From RGIG4140 sp045638265 (GTDB taxonomy: Bacteria > Pseudomonadota > Alphaproteobacteria > CAAHEQ01 > UBA3637): DNA of 45,230 nt. The stretch lies in assembly GCA_045638265.1 (NCBI GenBank), contig JAZUBA010000020.1, positions 1 to 45,230 of the forward strand. The letters are read 5' to 3'. The notes under the pieces are model-generated. The model made no database searches and was not told the origin of the DNA. It saw nothing but the letters and a program-made list of their open reading frames with translations. Positions 17,020-27,163 of this stretch are shown one piece after another; the stretch's first letter is position 1, and each line of letters opens with the position of its first letter. A program made the translations under genes and the position numbers.

Positions 17020-17285
17020 TTTTTTCCCCTTTTGTTTATTTTCTACTTATAGCACTATTTATATTCAAAAAGAAAGAAAAAAAAGGAAATATCTAAAAAA
17101 GTATTAGAATAGATTGATTTTATTAAAAAAGTTTTTTTCTTTTACAATTATAAAAATTTTCTTTTTCTTCAAAAAGAATATTAAATTAACACAAAAACGA
17201 ATCTGATGAACTATCCATTTATCTCATTTTTTTATATTAATATTTTTGTCAAATATTTTATTACAAAATAAATAAAAAAAAGCAC
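17020..17285. other. AT-rich divergent intergenic region between glgB and ppdK
   Basis: No coding frame. It holds the probable glgB promoter on the minus strand near 17045-17053 and leads into the ppdK promoter on the plus strand. Long A and T runs dominate; no operator was recognised. Confidence 0.5.
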
Positions 17286-17314
17286 TTGCAATCATAAAAA
17301 AAAAATGGTAAACA
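17286..17314 (+). promoter_or_regulatory. Probable promoter of ppdK
   Basis: TTGCAA (17286-17291), 17-bp spacer, TAAACA (17309-17314). It would give a leader of about 70 nt. The -10 is a modest match. Confidence 0.45.
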
Positions 17315-17392
17315 GTCGGGGTAAAAAATATAAATTTTTCCACAATATGAGTTTTGTGGTTTTCGTAAACTTATTAACAAAGGATATTATAA

Positions 17393-20059
17393 ATGACAAA
17401 ATGGGTTTATAGTTTTGGTGACGGTGCCTCTGAAGGCGATGCCAGCATGCGTAATCTCTTAGGTGGTAAAGGTGCTAACTTGGCTGAAATGAGCCGTGTT
17501 GGTGTTCCTGTTCCTCCGGGTTTCACAATTACAACAGAAGTTTGTACATATTATTATGCAAACGAACACTCATATCCGAGTGATTTAAAAGATCAAGTTT
17601 TAGCTGCTTTGGCTCAAATTGAAGAAAAAATGGGTAAAAAATTCGGCGATCCGAAAAACCCTCTTTTATTCTCCGTTCGTTCAGGCGCTCGTGTTTCTAT
17701 GCCTGGTATGATGGATACGGTTTTAAACTTGGGTTTAAATGATGAAACAGTTGTCGGTTTAGCTGAAAAATCAGGCAATCCGAAATTTGCTTATGACAGC
17801 TATCGTCGTTTTATTCAAATGTACGGTGACGTTGTTATGGGTGTTCACAGCTCAAAATTTGAAGCTGTTTTGGATCGCGTTCGTGAAGAAAACGGTTACC
17901 AATTTGATAACCAAATCACAGTTGAACAATTAAAAGAAATCATTAAAGAATATAAAGAAATCTGTGAAAAAGACGGACATCCGTTACCACAAGATCCAAA
18001 AGAACAATTATGGGGCGGTATCGGTGCTGTATTCAGTTCTTGGATGGTTGACCGTGCTATTTACTACCGTAAACTCAATAATATCCCAGGTGATTGGGGT
18101 ACAGCCGTTAACGTTCAAACAATGGTATTCGGTAACTACGGTGATACATCTGCAACAGGTGTTTGCTTCTCTCGTGACCCTGCCACAGGTGAAAACTACT
18201 TCTATGGTGAATACTTGAAAAATGCACAAGGTGAAGACGTTGTTGCCGGTATTCGTACACCACAACCAATGACAAAATTAGTTAAAGAACGCAGTGGTAC
18301 AGACTTACCTTGTATGGAAGAAGAATTCCCTGTTGTCTTCAAAGAATTGTGTGATATTCGCGCTAAATTAGAAGCACACTACAAAGACATGCAAGATATG
18401 GAATTCACAATCCAAGACGGTAAATTGTGGATGTTACAAACTCGTAACGGTAAACGCACAGGTACAGCTGCTTTACGTATCGCCGTTGAAATGGTCAAAG
18501 AAGGTTTGATTGATAAAAAAACAGCTATTATGCGTGTTGAAGCTCCTCAATTAGACCAATTATTACACCCGATGTTTGACAAATCCGAAAAACGCACTGT
18601 TTTAACAACAGGTTTACCGGCTTCTCCGGGTGCTGCTGTCGGTCAAGTTGTTTTCTCAGCTGAAGATGCTGAAAAAGCAGCTGAAGAAGGCAAAAAAGTT
18701 ATCTTAGTCCGCGTTGAAACATCTCCGGAAGATATTGCCGGTATGCACGTTTCACAAGGTATTTTAACAGCTCGTGGTGGTATGACATCACACGCAGCCG
18801 TTGTTGCTCGTGGTATGGGTAAACCTTGTGTATCCGGTGTTGCTGATTTACGCATTGACTATGATGCCAAAACATTAAAAGTCGGTGATATCGTTATTCA
18901 CGAAGGTGAAATGATTTCTATCGACGGTACAACAGGTCAAGTTATGAACGGTGGATTAAAACTCGTTTTACCTGAAATGACTGGTGATTTCGGTGAATTT
19001 ATGGGTTGGGTTGATGAAATCCGTACATTAGGCGTTCGTACAAATGCTGAAACTCCGACTGATGCCAAAACAGCACGTCAATTCGGTGCCGAAGGTATTG
19101 GTTTGTGCCGTACAGAACATATGTTCTTTGATCCTGCTCGTATTAACCACATGCGTCAAATGATTTTATCTGACACAGTTGAAGCTCGTCGTAATGCATT
19201 GGCAAAATTATTGCCATATCAACGTCAAGACTTCATTGACTTGTTCACAATTATGGAAGGTTTACCGGTAACAATTCGTTTCTTAGACCCACCATTGCAT
19301 GAGTTCTTACCGAACAAAAAAGAAGAACAAGCTGAAATCGCTAAAGAATTAGGCGTAACTGTTGAAGAAATCGCAGCTCGTACAGCTAAATTACACGAAG
19401 CAAACCCAATGTTAGGTCACCGTGGTTGCCGTTTAGGTATTACATATCCGGAAATCAACGAAATGCAAGCTCGTGCCGTATTTGAAGCCGCTGTTGAAGT
19501 TATGAACAAAACAGGCAATACCATTGTTCCTGAAATCATGATTCCATTAGTCGGAACAAAGAAAGAATTAGATTTAGCCAAAGCAGTTGTTGTCAGCGTT
19601 GCTGATGCAGTTATGGCAGAAACAGGTAAAACATTTGAATACCATGTCGGTACAATGATTGAATTACCACGTGCTGCTATCACAGCTGATAAAATTGCTG
19701 ATACAGCAGAATTCTTCAGCTTCGGTACAAACGACTTAACACAAACAACTTTGGGTATGAGCCGTGACGATGCTGGTTCATTCTTACCTGAATATGTCCA
19801 AAAAGGCATTTACGAACAAGATCCGTTCGCTTCTTTGGATCAAGAAGGTGTTGGTGCATTAGTACAAATTGCTGTTGAAAAAGGTAAATCAGTTCGTCCG
19901 AATATCAAATTAGGTATTTGTGGTGAACATGGTGGTGATCCGAAAACAATTGACTTCTGTCATCGTGTCGGATTAACATATGTATCTTGCTCACCGTATC
20001 GTGTTCCTATCGCACGTTTAGCTGCTGCACAAGCTGCTGTTCGTAACGAAAAGAAATAA
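17393..20059 (+). CDS. ppdK: Pyruvate, phosphate dikinase
   Basis: 888 residues, full length. The N-terminal nucleotide-binding domain starts VYSFGDGASEGDASMRNLLGGKGANLAEM. The central phosphohistidine domain holds GGMTSHAAVVARGMGKPCVSG with catalytic His467 and the regulatory Thr465. The C-terminal barrel binds pyruvate/PEP and has catalytic Cys843 in GICGEHGGDP. The enzyme converts pyruvate, ATP and phosphate to PEP, AMP and pyrophosphate, reversibly. In anaerobes it often replaces or assists pyruvate kinase, saving energy through pyrophosphate. It stands alone between its own promoter and a strong terminator, opposite the glycogen operon. An AAAGGAT site precedes the ATG. Confidence 0.97.
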   Translation: MTKWVYSFGDGASEGDASMRNLLGGKGANLAEMSRVGVPVPPGFTITTEVCTYYYANEHSYPSDLKDQVLAALAQIEEKMGKKFGDPKNPLLFSVRSGARVSMPGMMDTVLNLGLNDETVVGLAEKSGNPKFAYDSYRRFIQMYGDVVMGVHSSKFEAVLDRVREENGYQFDNQITVEQLKEIIKEYKEICEKDGHPLPQDPKEQLWGGIGAVFSSWMVDRAIYYRKLNNIPGDWGTAVNVQTMVFGNYGDTSATGVCFSRDPATGENYFYGEYLKNAQGEDVVAGIRTPQPMTKLVKERSGTDLPCMEEEFPVVFKELCDIRAKLEAHYKDMQDMEFTIQDGKLWMLQTRNGKRTGTAALRIAVEMVKEGLIDKKTAIMRVEAPQLDQLLHPMFDKSEKRTVLTTGLPASPGAAVGQVVFSAEDAEKAAEEGKKVILVRVETSPEDIAGMHVSQGILTARGGMTSHAAVVARGMGKPCVSGVADLRIDYDAKTLKVGDIVIHEGEMISIDGTTGQVMNGGLKLVLPEMTGDFGEFMGWVDEIRTLGVRTNAETPTDAKTARQFGAEGIGLCRTEHMFFDPARINHMRQMILSDTVEARRNALAKLLPYQRQDFIDLFTIMEGLPVTIRFLDPPLHEFLPNKKEEQAEIAKELGVTVEEIAARTAKLHEANPMLGHRGCRLGITYPEINEMQARAVFEAAVEVMNKTGNTIVPEIMIPLVGTKKELDLAKAVVVSVADAVMAETGKTFEYHVGTMIELPRAAITADKIADTAEFFSFGTNDLTQTTLGMSRDDAGSFLPEYVQKGIYEQDPFASLDQEGVGALVQIAVEKGKSVRPNIKLGICGEHGGDPKTIDFCHRVGLTYVSCSPYRVPIARLAAAQAAVRNEKK

Positions 20060-20075
20060 ACGATAAGCAAATTTA

Positions 20076-20111
20076 AAAAAGTCCCCTGCTGTCTGGCGGG
20101 GGATTTTTTTT
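20076..20111 (+). terminator. Terminator of ppdK
   Basis: GC-rich hairpin TCCCCTGC / GCGGGGGA (about 20083-20103) followed by eight T's. Confidence 0.9.
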
Positions 20112-20233
20112 GTATACATTATATTCACATCAACTAAATTCTTTTATATATATAGCAAATACAACAACTCATCTAACAAAATGACTTATATGATAACCCA
20201 ACAGAAAAAAAATCAAAAACAAAGAAAAAAAAC

Positions 20234-20262
20234 TTGCAATTTTAGAAAATGAGGTATATAAA
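20234..20262 (+). promoter_or_regulatory. Promoter of tRNA-Lys
   Basis: TTGCAA (20234-20239), 17-bp spacer, TATAAA (20257-20262), 10 bp before the mature tRNA. Confidence 0.7.
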
Positions 20263-20272
20263 GATTGATATT

Positions 20273-20348
<76 letters not shown>

Positions 20349-20356
20349 ATAAAATC

Positions 20357-20386
20357 AAGGACTTATATAAGATATAAGTCCTTTTA
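20357..20386 (+). terminator. Terminator after tRNA-Lys
   Basis: Arms AAGGACTTATA and TATAAGTCCTT, followed by a T-rich stretch. Confidence 0.8.
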
Positions 20387-20500
20387 TTTTTACCTTAATA
20401 CTACCAAAATACTACAAATTAAAGTATTTTTATTCTATTTCAAACAAACTAGTTTATTTATTATCACTTTTTGATATTGATTAGCACAAAACAATCATCT

Positions 20501-21883
20501 TTAAAACTGTCCATACATAGCTGTATTTTTATCCTGCGTATAAACCGTATCATCCATAGGTAAATGATGATATATATAAAGTATATTATTGGAATTATCA
20601 GAATCAGGATAGAAATTACCGATAATCTGACGTGATAAAAAGTGCGGAAAAACAGACCTGAATGTATTATCAATTCTGCGTGAGAAAACATTTTCAAATG
20701 TAGCGGAAGTAATAATATTTGCCATTAAATAACCATTCAAATTCAGACTTGCTTTTGATAATTCCAAAAAATCCTTTGTAACAAAATCAATCGGAATATT
20801 TTTCCTTGATGAATAAACATCCAATAAAATGACATCGTATTTTTGCTTATTTTTTAACATATAAAAATACGCATCCTTTGCTATAAATTTTTTATTTTTT
20901 CCTAATGGCTTATTCAAAAAATAATTTTCTGAAATTTCTTGTAATTGAGGCTCAATATCCAAATATGTATATTCATTTTTGTCATCATCTAACCCAACAG
21001 TAAAACCACCTGCTCCTAATACCAAAATTTTGTGCACTTTGTCTTTGGGTAACCGCTGAATAAAAGAATTAATAAATTGAACATACTGAAACATATTTTT
21101 GCTGTCAGAAGCTATTTTAGAAGAATAAGAACCATTTATCACCATCAATTTTGATTTTTCTTTTTCATCAGAAATAATTTCTAATCGTGAAACGGTATCC
21201 TCCTTTATTAAATAAGGTTGGCTTTCACTCGGTAAATATACATTGACAACATACGAAGCAACTGTTACCTGTATAAAAAGACATATCAGCCACAATAAAT
21301 CTTTCTTACGAGCAATTAAAACAAAATTAAATGCTGTTAAAAATACCAAAGTAAAAACCGTTGCCGATACACCGATTAAAGGCATTAAAATCAAAGTTGT
21401 CAACAATGACCCTAAAACACTGCCCATCGTATCAATCGCCATAAAACGACCGGTATAATTCTTATTCAAATAATGTATAATCCTACCGACAGAAGCCGTA
21501 ACAAAACCAGTTGCTAAGGATGGAATAACCAACCACACCAACGAAAATAAAAACGTTTCGGCTATCGGCATTTTTATTTTATCTATCATCAGAAAAAAAG
21601 CTAAAAGAATGTCATAATGACCAGAAATCATATACCAAACAGATAACAATCCTAACAATTTAACATTTATTTTTCGAATGAGATGTTTTTTAAACGAAAC
21701 AACCGAACCACAATAATATCCAACTGATAAAAACAACAGGATAAAAGCCATTACAATAGACGTAATTAAAAGATTTGCTCCTAAAAAATTAATTAATTGT
21801 CGTAAAATAACAAGCTCATACGATAGATTCGTATAACCTAAAATAAAAATAACACTTAATAAAACAACTTTTAATTTTTTCAT
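20501..21883 (-). CDS. Membrane protein with C-terminal spermidine-synthase-like domain
   Basis: 460 residues. The N-terminal half (about 1-215) has roughly seven hydrophobic helices. The C-terminal half (about 225-440) is a Rossmann methyltransferase-like domain of the spermidine/spermine synthase type: KILVLGAGGFTVG (nucleotide loop), YLDIEPQL (acidic end of the second strand), AKDAYFYM and ILLDVYSS. Such fused membrane proteins are known but their substrate is not established, so a polyamine role is only a possibility. The classical synthase catalytic D-x-x-D pattern is not clearly kept. No ribosome binding site precedes ATG 21883; instead a promoter ends 6 bp before it, suggesting a leaderless mRNA. 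It is probably monocistronic. Confidence 0.78.
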   Translation of the reverse strand: MKKLKVVLLSVIFILGYTNLSYELVILRQLINFLGANLLITSIVMAFILLFLSVGYYCGSVVSFKKHLIRKINVKLLGLLSVWYMISGHYDILLAFFLMIDKIKMPIAETFLFSLVWLVIPSLATGFVTASVGRIIHYLNKNYTGRFMAIDTMGSVLGSLLTTLILMPLIGVSATVFTLVFLTAFNFVLIARKKDLLWLICLFIQVTVASYVVNVYLPSESQPYLIKEDTVSRLEIISDEKEKSKLMVINGSYSSKIASDSKNMFQYVQFINSFIQRLPKDKVHKILVLGAGGFTVGLDDDKNEYTYLDIEPQLQEISENYFLNKPLGKNKKFIAKDAYFYMLKNKQKYDVILLDVYSSRKNIPIDFVTKDFLELSKASLNLNGYLMANIITSATFENVFSRRIDNTFRSVFPHFLSRQIIGNFYPDSDNSNNILYIYHHLPMDDTVYTQDKNTAMYGQF

Positions 21884-21889
21884 AAATAA

Positions 21890-21918
21890 ATTTTAGCAAG
21901 ACATATGATTGAAGTCAA
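21890..21918 (-). promoter_or_regulatory. Promoter flush with the start codon of the membrane synthase-like gene
   Basis: On the minus strand, TTGACT (21913-21918), 17-bp spacer and TAAAAT (21890-21895) with an extended TGC in front. Six bases separate it from ATG 21883. Confidence 0.7.
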
Positions 21919-21969
21919 ATTGTTTTTCAATACCAATATAGAAAAAAAATTCTATTACAAGTAATTACT

Positions 21970-22398
21970 TTAAGGTTTCATCATCTCACGCCAATCTTGA
22001 CCGTTAATTAAAAGTTGTTTAGCAATAGGTTCTGAACCTTTGTGATATGAATAAATAACTTCAAAAACCATATCCGTCGTATTCCGTTTCCAAAATAATC
22101 GGTCTAATTCTCTCGCATTTTTTTGAGGAATATAAAAACGACACTGTCTACCCCAACGTCCTTTTTTGCAAAATTCATTCTCGGGACAAATACCATCTGA
22201 AAATTGCGTACAATCCGTTCTATCCCAATCAATCGTATATTGAATATAATGACCCGACAATAAATCTCTGGGATCATATCCTGTAACGGCTACTTTAATT
22301 TCTTGTCCTGTAAATTGCTGATAATATAAATAAGAAACCCACCCTATCAATGCAAAAAAAGGAATGAAGAAAATTAATAACACTATTTTTTTATTCAT
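21970..22398 (-). CDS. GDYXXLXY-family membrane-anchored protein
   Basis: 142 residues. One N-terminal membrane segment (VLLIFFIPFFALIGWVSYLYY) precedes an extracytoplasmic domain with the family hallmark GYDPRDLLSGHYIQY. Three cysteines follow in the CTQFSDGIC / CKKGRWGRQC region. The family has no known biochemical function, but it is regularly encoded after a DUF2157 membrane protein, exactly as here, with an 8-bp overlap. GGAGG lies 6 nt before the start, inside the end of the upstream gene, so the two are translated from one mRNA and probably form a complex. Confidence 0.85.
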   Translation of the reverse strand: MNKKIVLLIFFIPFFALIGWVSYLYYQQFTGQEIKVAVTGYDPRDLLSGHYIQYTIDWDRTDCTQFSDGICPENEFCKKGRWGRQCRFYIPQKNARELDRLFWKRNTTDMVFEVIYSYHKGSEPIAKQLLINGQDWREMMKP

Positions 22399-23368
22399 GA
22401 AAAACCTCCATTGCTTTAATGTATTTTGTTGTTTTTCTCAGCACGTAAATAAATCCCAAAATAAGCAATCCCGAAAAAACGAATCCAAAACCGGATAATA
22501 ACAAATCAGTCATCCGACTTGTAAAAATAAAAAAGATATAAAACTCAACAACAAGCGCATTCCGTTTAAATGAAACCATATTTTGATTTTTAAAAGCCAA
22601 AAATAAACGAATGCCGAAAAATGCAAACGAAATAAGTGCTATAAAAACAAAATACTCACAACCGGTTCCCAAAATATACCAAGAATGACGACCGAAACTA
22701 CTTAAAAAGATCATAACATATATTGAAAACATTGATAATATCCTCAATGCTTTCGGCAATAACGTATATTTGTTAAACGCTTTATCAGATTTTTTAGAAG
22801 CAAAACCCACTAATGAAAGCGTAGCAATAAATAAAATAAGTCCATCAAGATGGCTATTGGCATAGTCCAACATTCTTTCAACAAAACCATAATTAAATGA
22901 TGTCAGAAACAAAATCATCCAACAACAATTAAAGAACAACAGGCGACTAGACCAAACAAACGGCAATCCTAATAAAGCCCAAGACATAGCAAATGAATGC
23001 CATCCACCGCTTAAATTAAAAATTTGAGCAACTAATCCGATTGTTGCGCCTACGAACAAGAATGACATGAGCAAAAAGAATTCTTTAATTTTATCTTTTT
23101 TATTTATAATACTCCAATACGCACTATATATAAATCCGCCCCAAATTCCAAAATCAACAATTAATTTTACTAATGCGGGAATATCATCCCAATTTGAACC
23201 AATAATTAAAATAATACCCAAACCGATAAAAAGTCCTGCAATACCATACAACCATCTCCAAACAAGACCAGAATAATTTCTTTGTTCTGATTGAAGAATT
23301 TGTTGTGCCTGTTCATCAGAAATAAAACCCTGCTCCACCCATTGTTGCAACTTTTTAGATATTTTCAT
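22391..23368 (-). CDS. DUF2157 multi-pass membrane protein
   Basis: 325 residues. A cytoplasmic N-terminal helical part (KKLQQWVEQGFISDEQAQQIL, typical of DUF2157) is followed by about nine hydrophobic helices from residue 35 on. Function is unknown. ATG 23368 is chosen over the adjacent TTG (23371) because AAAGGG lies 8 nt upstream. Its own promoter and the overlapping GDYXXLXY gene make a two-gene operon, a pairing seen in many bacteria. Confidence 0.87.
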   Translation of the reverse strand: MKISKKLQQWVEQGFISDEQAQQILQSEQRNYSGLVWRWLYGIAGLFIGLGIILIIGSNWDDIPALVKLIVDFGIWGGFIYSAYWSIINKKDKIKEFFLLMSFLFVGATIGLVAQIFNLSGGWHSFAMSWALLGLPFVWSSRLLFFNCCWMILFLTSFNYGFVERMLDYANSHLDGLILFIATLSLVGFASKKSDKAFNKYTLLPKALRILSMFSIYVMIFLSSFGRHSWYILGTGCEYFVFIALISFAFFGIRLFLAFKNQNMVSFKRNALVVEFYIFFIFTSRMTDLLLSGFGFVFSGLLILGFIYVLRKTTKYIKAMEVFHE

Positions 23369-23400
23369 CAAAAAACCCTTTCTTGTTTATTCATTATCAA

Positions 23401-23429
23401 ATAGTAGCTAATCATAAAAAACAAGTCAA
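23401..23429 (-). promoter_or_regulatory. Promoter of the DUF2157-GDYXXLXY operon
   Basis: On the minus strand, TTGACT (23424-23429), 17-bp spacer, TACTAT (23401-23406). Confidence 0.7.
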
Positions 23430-23759
23430 GTTATTTTTAATAGCACAAATTACATACAAAAACAAAATTAATTTGTTTTGTCATTTTTTTCTTCACAAAA
23501 TAAAAATCCGAATCACTTTATTAACAATCATTTAATCCTTCAAATTCCACTCTTATTTTAAGATAAACCCCTGAAGAACGAATCAATAATGATATTTTTA
23601 TTATTTATTATCAATATGTTATATTGTTTTTCATTTTTTAAATCAAAAATTGTCAAATTTTATGAAAAACAAGTCAAAAATTAACTTTTTTAACATTTGC
23701 GATTCACTATTTTTTAATACTCTTTTATTAAATATCTGATTTTCAATAATTTATTTTTC
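23430..23759. other. AT-rich divergent intergenic region, no gene seen
   Basis: About 330 bp between two divergent promoters. No coding frame, RNA gene or clear operator was recognised; runs of A and T dominate. Confidence 0.5.
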
Positions 23760-23789
23760 TTGACAAACCAACTTTTGTTATGATATCCT
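23760..23789 (+). promoter_or_regulatory. Promoter of the 710-residue protein gene
   Basis: TTGACA (23760-23765), 18-bp spacer and extended -10 TGATATCCT (TATCCT at 23784-23789). A GGGAGG site follows at about 23814. Confidence 0.65.
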
Positions 23790-23824
23790 AACAAAAGGTA
23801 AATATTTTTTTACGGGAGGATGCC

Positions 23825-25957
23825 ATGCCTATAAATAATTCGGTTTCATATAATAACAACGGGAATATACCAACACCCCCACCGTTACGCACTTTTAATT
23901 CCTCTGAAAAGCAAGCCGAAAAGAATCAGGTTGGATTAACCGAAAAACAATATCAGCAAAATATGGCTGAATTAAAAAGCATATTAAGTCAAGTTGATTC
24001 ACTTATGAATGATGGAAAAAACTCTCCCGAAACCGTTGCCAGATGCCAAACCTTAATGGGATACGCCGCCGCTATTAATTTACCACAATCACGCAAGAAT
24101 CAATTAATCGGACAATTTCCGCCTCGTGTACAACAAATGTACAAACAGGTTGCAAAATCCAGTGAAGCCAAAACAGCGCAACGAGGAGCAATGCAACAAG
24201 CTATGGAAGTAGCGATGGCACAAAAGCATAGTGATATATTTGTGCAAAACTTCAACCAACAATTTATGGCAGGCAATTTTTCGGCATTACAAGGACAACC
24301 GCCCGAAGTTTGGAACTCCTGTTTGTTAAACAGTTCCATTAATGATGCGAACTCATTAAATGTTGCTCTTCAAAACGGATGGGATATTAATGCCAAACAC
24401 AAAAATCCGGATGGAACGGAATCAACATATGTAGAATATCAAGGAGCACAAATTGATAAAGGCATTGAGAGGTCAAATACTGCTCTTGACCGAATTGAAG
24501 CATTACTTACAAAAAGTCCTCGTTCAAAAGAAGAGGAAGAAGAGCTTGAAAGAAGACAAAGAGAACAAGCAGAAGCAGCTCAACAAGTAGCTCAAGGGGC
24601 AAAAATGAGTGCGGAAGCACTTAATACAGGAAAATTAAGTCCGGAAGAACGCTTAAAAGCAGAAGAAAATTTACGCCAAGCAGCTGAATGTGCGAAAAAA
24701 CTCCGTGAGCGAGCAAAAAAACTAGAAGAACAATTAGCAAATACAACAGTTCTTCATGAAAGAAAAGCTCTTCAACAACAAATAAACCAATTAAACGGAG
24801 AAGCTGAACGAATTGAAAGGTATGTAAAGGTAAGTAGCTCCGATTTAAACAATGCTGAACAAGTTCGGGGAACTTATGAAGAGGAAAAACCAAATAACCC
24901 CAAACCAAATCCAAATGTACGTAATATGCAACTAGCTAATGATGCAGAAGTTAACAACCTACATAGAGAATTAAATACAAATGAAACTGTCGCAAAAGAG
25001 AGACAAGTAGCACAACGAGACTTAAATGAAATGGCTCGGTTAGAGAAACCTATTGAGGATGGAGCTCGTATGAGCGAAGAAGTGCCAGGCAGACAAACAA
25101 GCGCCACCCAAACCTATCTTACTTATCTTAATGAATTTCAATCAGGATCCCAGAATACCAGACTGGTTGAAAATAGCAAAAATCAGAATAATATAGACGA
25201 AACAAATCAAATAAATCAAGCTATTAATTCCGGAAAATTAAACTCGGAAGAAATGGCAATTGCTCAAGAATTCAGAGAACAAATTGATAATGAAACAGAC
25301 CCGCATACACGTTTATCTCTTTTAGCACAAGCAAAAATGTACGAAACAAGAGCAACTAAAATAGAGAGCAATCTAACAAATTCAGAATATGATATTAATC
25401 CAATAATTTCTCGCAATATTACACCCGAAGGAATAAATAATTTAGATGAAAAACACAAAGACCTCATAATGATAGATCGCTTTGAAAGACCTTCAACACG
25501 AGAAATCAATACCACAATTGCATCTACCAAAAATTCAGCAACATTATCAAATCAAGAAAATGATTTATCGGCTTTATCAAATAGTCATAGAGATTTATCA
25601 TCCAATAAAACACAAACAAGTGTAAGTGATGACTTTATGTCAATGATAAATACAATCTCTACTCCGCAACAAAACACATCTATGGGTCATACAAAATCTA
25701 ACTCATCACCAAGTATATCAGCACCTACATTACCACATATTGCACAAGCGACACAACCGTCTCAAACATCTAAACAAAGTAATCATACATCATTAGATTT
25801 AAATACGACTATTACACCAACACAATCTATACCACAAAAAACATCAGGATTATCTAATACAATCAAAACTGTGGCAAATGCAAGTATTGTTGCGGATGTA
25901 TCGGAAATTAGCACAGAAAATAATGTGAAACCGCTTGACACAAGTCGGAATATATGA
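23825..25957 (+). CDS. Uncharacterised coiled-coil protein, effector-like
   Basis: 710 residues, not recognised as a known family. The N-terminus is Asn/Pro-rich and disordered with no signal peptide. Residues about 35-210 are helical and include an ankyrin-like stretch (SLNVALQNGWDINAK). Residues 220-340 form a long charged coiled coil (EEEEELERRQREQAEAAQQ; AKKLRERAKKLEEQLA). The rest is Asn/Thr/Ser/Gln-rich and probably unstructured. The make-up resembles cytoplasmic scaffold or secreted effector proteins of host-associated alphaproteobacteria, but no secretion signal proves this. GGGAGG precedes the start. The promoter of the next gene lies inside its 3' end. Interior stretches such as low-complexity Gln/Asn runs suggest fast evolution. 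Confidence 0.75.
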   Translation: MPINNSVSYNNNGNIPTPPPLRTFNSSEKQAEKNQVGLTEKQYQQNMAELKSILSQVDSLMNDGKNSPETVARCQTLMGYAAAINLPQSRKNQLIGQFPPRVQQMYKQVAKSSEAKTAQRGAMQQAMEVAMAQKHSDIFVQNFNQQFMAGNFSALQGQPPEVWNSCLLNSSINDANSLNVALQNGWDINAKHKNPDGTESTYVEYQGAQIDKGIERSNTALDRIEALLTKSPRSKEEEEELERRQREQAEAAQQVAQGAKMSAEALNTGKLSPEERLKAEENLRQAAECAKKLRERAKKLEEQLANTTVLHERKALQQQINQLNGEAERIERYVKVSSSDLNNAEQVRGTYEEEKPNNPKPNPNVRNMQLANDAEVNNLHRELNTNETVAKERQVAQRDLNEMARLEKPIEDGARMSEEVPGRQTSATQTYLTYLNEFQSGSQNTRLVENSKNQNNIDETNQINQAINSGKLNSEEMAIAQEFREQIDNETDPHTRLSLLAQAKMYETRATKIESNLTNSEYDINPIISRNITPEGINNLDEKHKDLIMIDRFERPSTREINTTIASTKNSATLSNQENDLSALSNSHRDLSSNKTQTSVSDDFMSMINTISTPQQNTSMGHTKSNSSPSISAPTLPHIAQATQPSQTSKQSNHTSLDLNTTITPTQSIPQKTSGLSNTIKTVANASIVADVSEISTENNVKPLDTSRNI

Positions 25958-25963
25958 TATACT
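25935..25963 (+). promoter_or_regulatory. Promoter of paralogue 1, embedded in the upstream gene
   Basis: TTGACA (25935-25940), 17-bp spacer, TATACT (25958-25963). The -35 and spacer are within the last codons of the 710-residue gene. The surrounding GAAACCGCTTGACAC is shared with the promoter at 27260. Confidence 0.8.
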
Positions 25964-26000
25964 AGCTCATATTTAACATTATAATATAAAGGATTAAAAA

Positions 26001-27143
26001 ATGGCTACAAATAAAAAAAATATGACAGATGCCGAATTGAGACAACATCTTATTGGAGGATTCAGCATTACCGGTATGGGCTTTGCAGAAGTTTCTGATA
26101 TTTTAAATAAAGAAGGACAAAAATTACCATCGGCAATTTTTAATAAAGTACGTCCTGCTATTTATGAATGGAGCCAAGGTATTACCAGCAGATTAGATGA
26201 ATATATCATTGCTGATGTTGAAAACAATGAACCAGAAAAAAAGAGATTGCGTGAACAACAATTTCTTTCAGATATGAATGTTGTAGACACTCTTATATAT
26301 TATGGTGCATCTCACATTGTTGAAAAAATGCAAGCTGAAGCCGTTAAACACACTCTCCCAAATAGTGCTGGTCAAAAATTTAATATGTTTCATGCTGTTC
26401 AACATGATGCAATTTATTACCCCAACGATGTAGAATTACTTCACAGACAAGGATTTAATTTTGACAGAGAACAAGTTATTAATGGTAAACCAGTTGATTT
26501 CACACAATATAACATTGACACACTTGATACTGAAAACGCTTCATTTGAAAAAAATGTAGATAATCTTATTAAAACATTCCAAAAAGTTAACACACAACGA
26601 AATGCTCTTATTGAGCAATATCAAAAATTGGAACAAGAAAAACAAACAGCCTCAGCCAGACGTCAAAGAGCCATTAATCGTGAAATAGAACAAATCAATC
26701 AAGAATATCAAAAAGTTATGCAACCTATTACACATTACAGAGTTAATGCCGAAGCTGATATGCAAGATTTTATTTCATGCCGTCAACGCTTATTAAAAGC
26801 AGTTGAATTGAACTGTGTCTCTCCTGAAAATATCCAAAAAATTCAAAATGTAGATATGGATTCAAAAGTTCAAAGATTACAAACAAATTATATATTCTTT
26901 AAACGTGCAACCGACCTATTAGACGGTGTTTCAGCCAATAATCCTGAACAACAACACATTGCCAATGCAAAACCATTTACGGATTTGGAAGAACAAAACA
27001 ATACATTAGCAAGTGCTGCCAATAATGAACCAGTTGACAAAACAAACATTCAAGCTGTTCAAAAACAACAGCTCGGTGCAACTATCAATCTGGAAAACGA
27101 AGATTTAGTTATGCATCAAACACAACAAGCTACCAAATTTTAA
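26001..27143 (+). CDS. Uncharacterised protein, tandem paralogue 1
   Basis: 380 residues, family not recognised. The first 120 residues are globular and helical (ELRQHLIGGFSITGMGFAEV). Residues 120-165 have an ankyrin-like element (FNMFHAVQHDA, VELLHRQGFNFDRE). Residues 170-250 are a coiled coil (LIEQYQKLEQEKQ) and the C-terminal 60 residues are polar and disordered. No signal peptide or membrane helix. It is closely related over its whole length to the next gene, with nearly identical DNA blocks (for example around 26390-26470 and 27710-27790). An AAAGGA site precedes the ATG. Function unknown. Confidence 0.8.
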   Translation: MATNKKNMTDAELRQHLIGGFSITGMGFAEVSDILNKEGQKLPSAIFNKVRPAIYEWSQGITSRLDEYIIADVENNEPEKKRLREQQFLSDMNVVDTLIYYGASHIVEKMQAEAVKHTLPNSAGQKFNMFHAVQHDAIYYPNDVELLHRQGFNFDREQVINGKPVDFTQYNIDTLDTENASFEKNVDNLIKTFQKVNTQRNALIEQYQKLEQEKQTASARRQRAINREIEQINQEYQKVMQPITHYRVNAEADMQDFISCRQRLLKAVELNCVSPENIQKIQNVDMDSKVQRLQTNYIFFKRATDLLDGVSANNPEQQHIANAKPFTDLEEQNNTLASAANNEPVDKTNIQAVQKQQLGATINLENEDLVMHQTQQATKF

Positions 27144-27163
27144 ATAAATTGATTTTCAATTTG

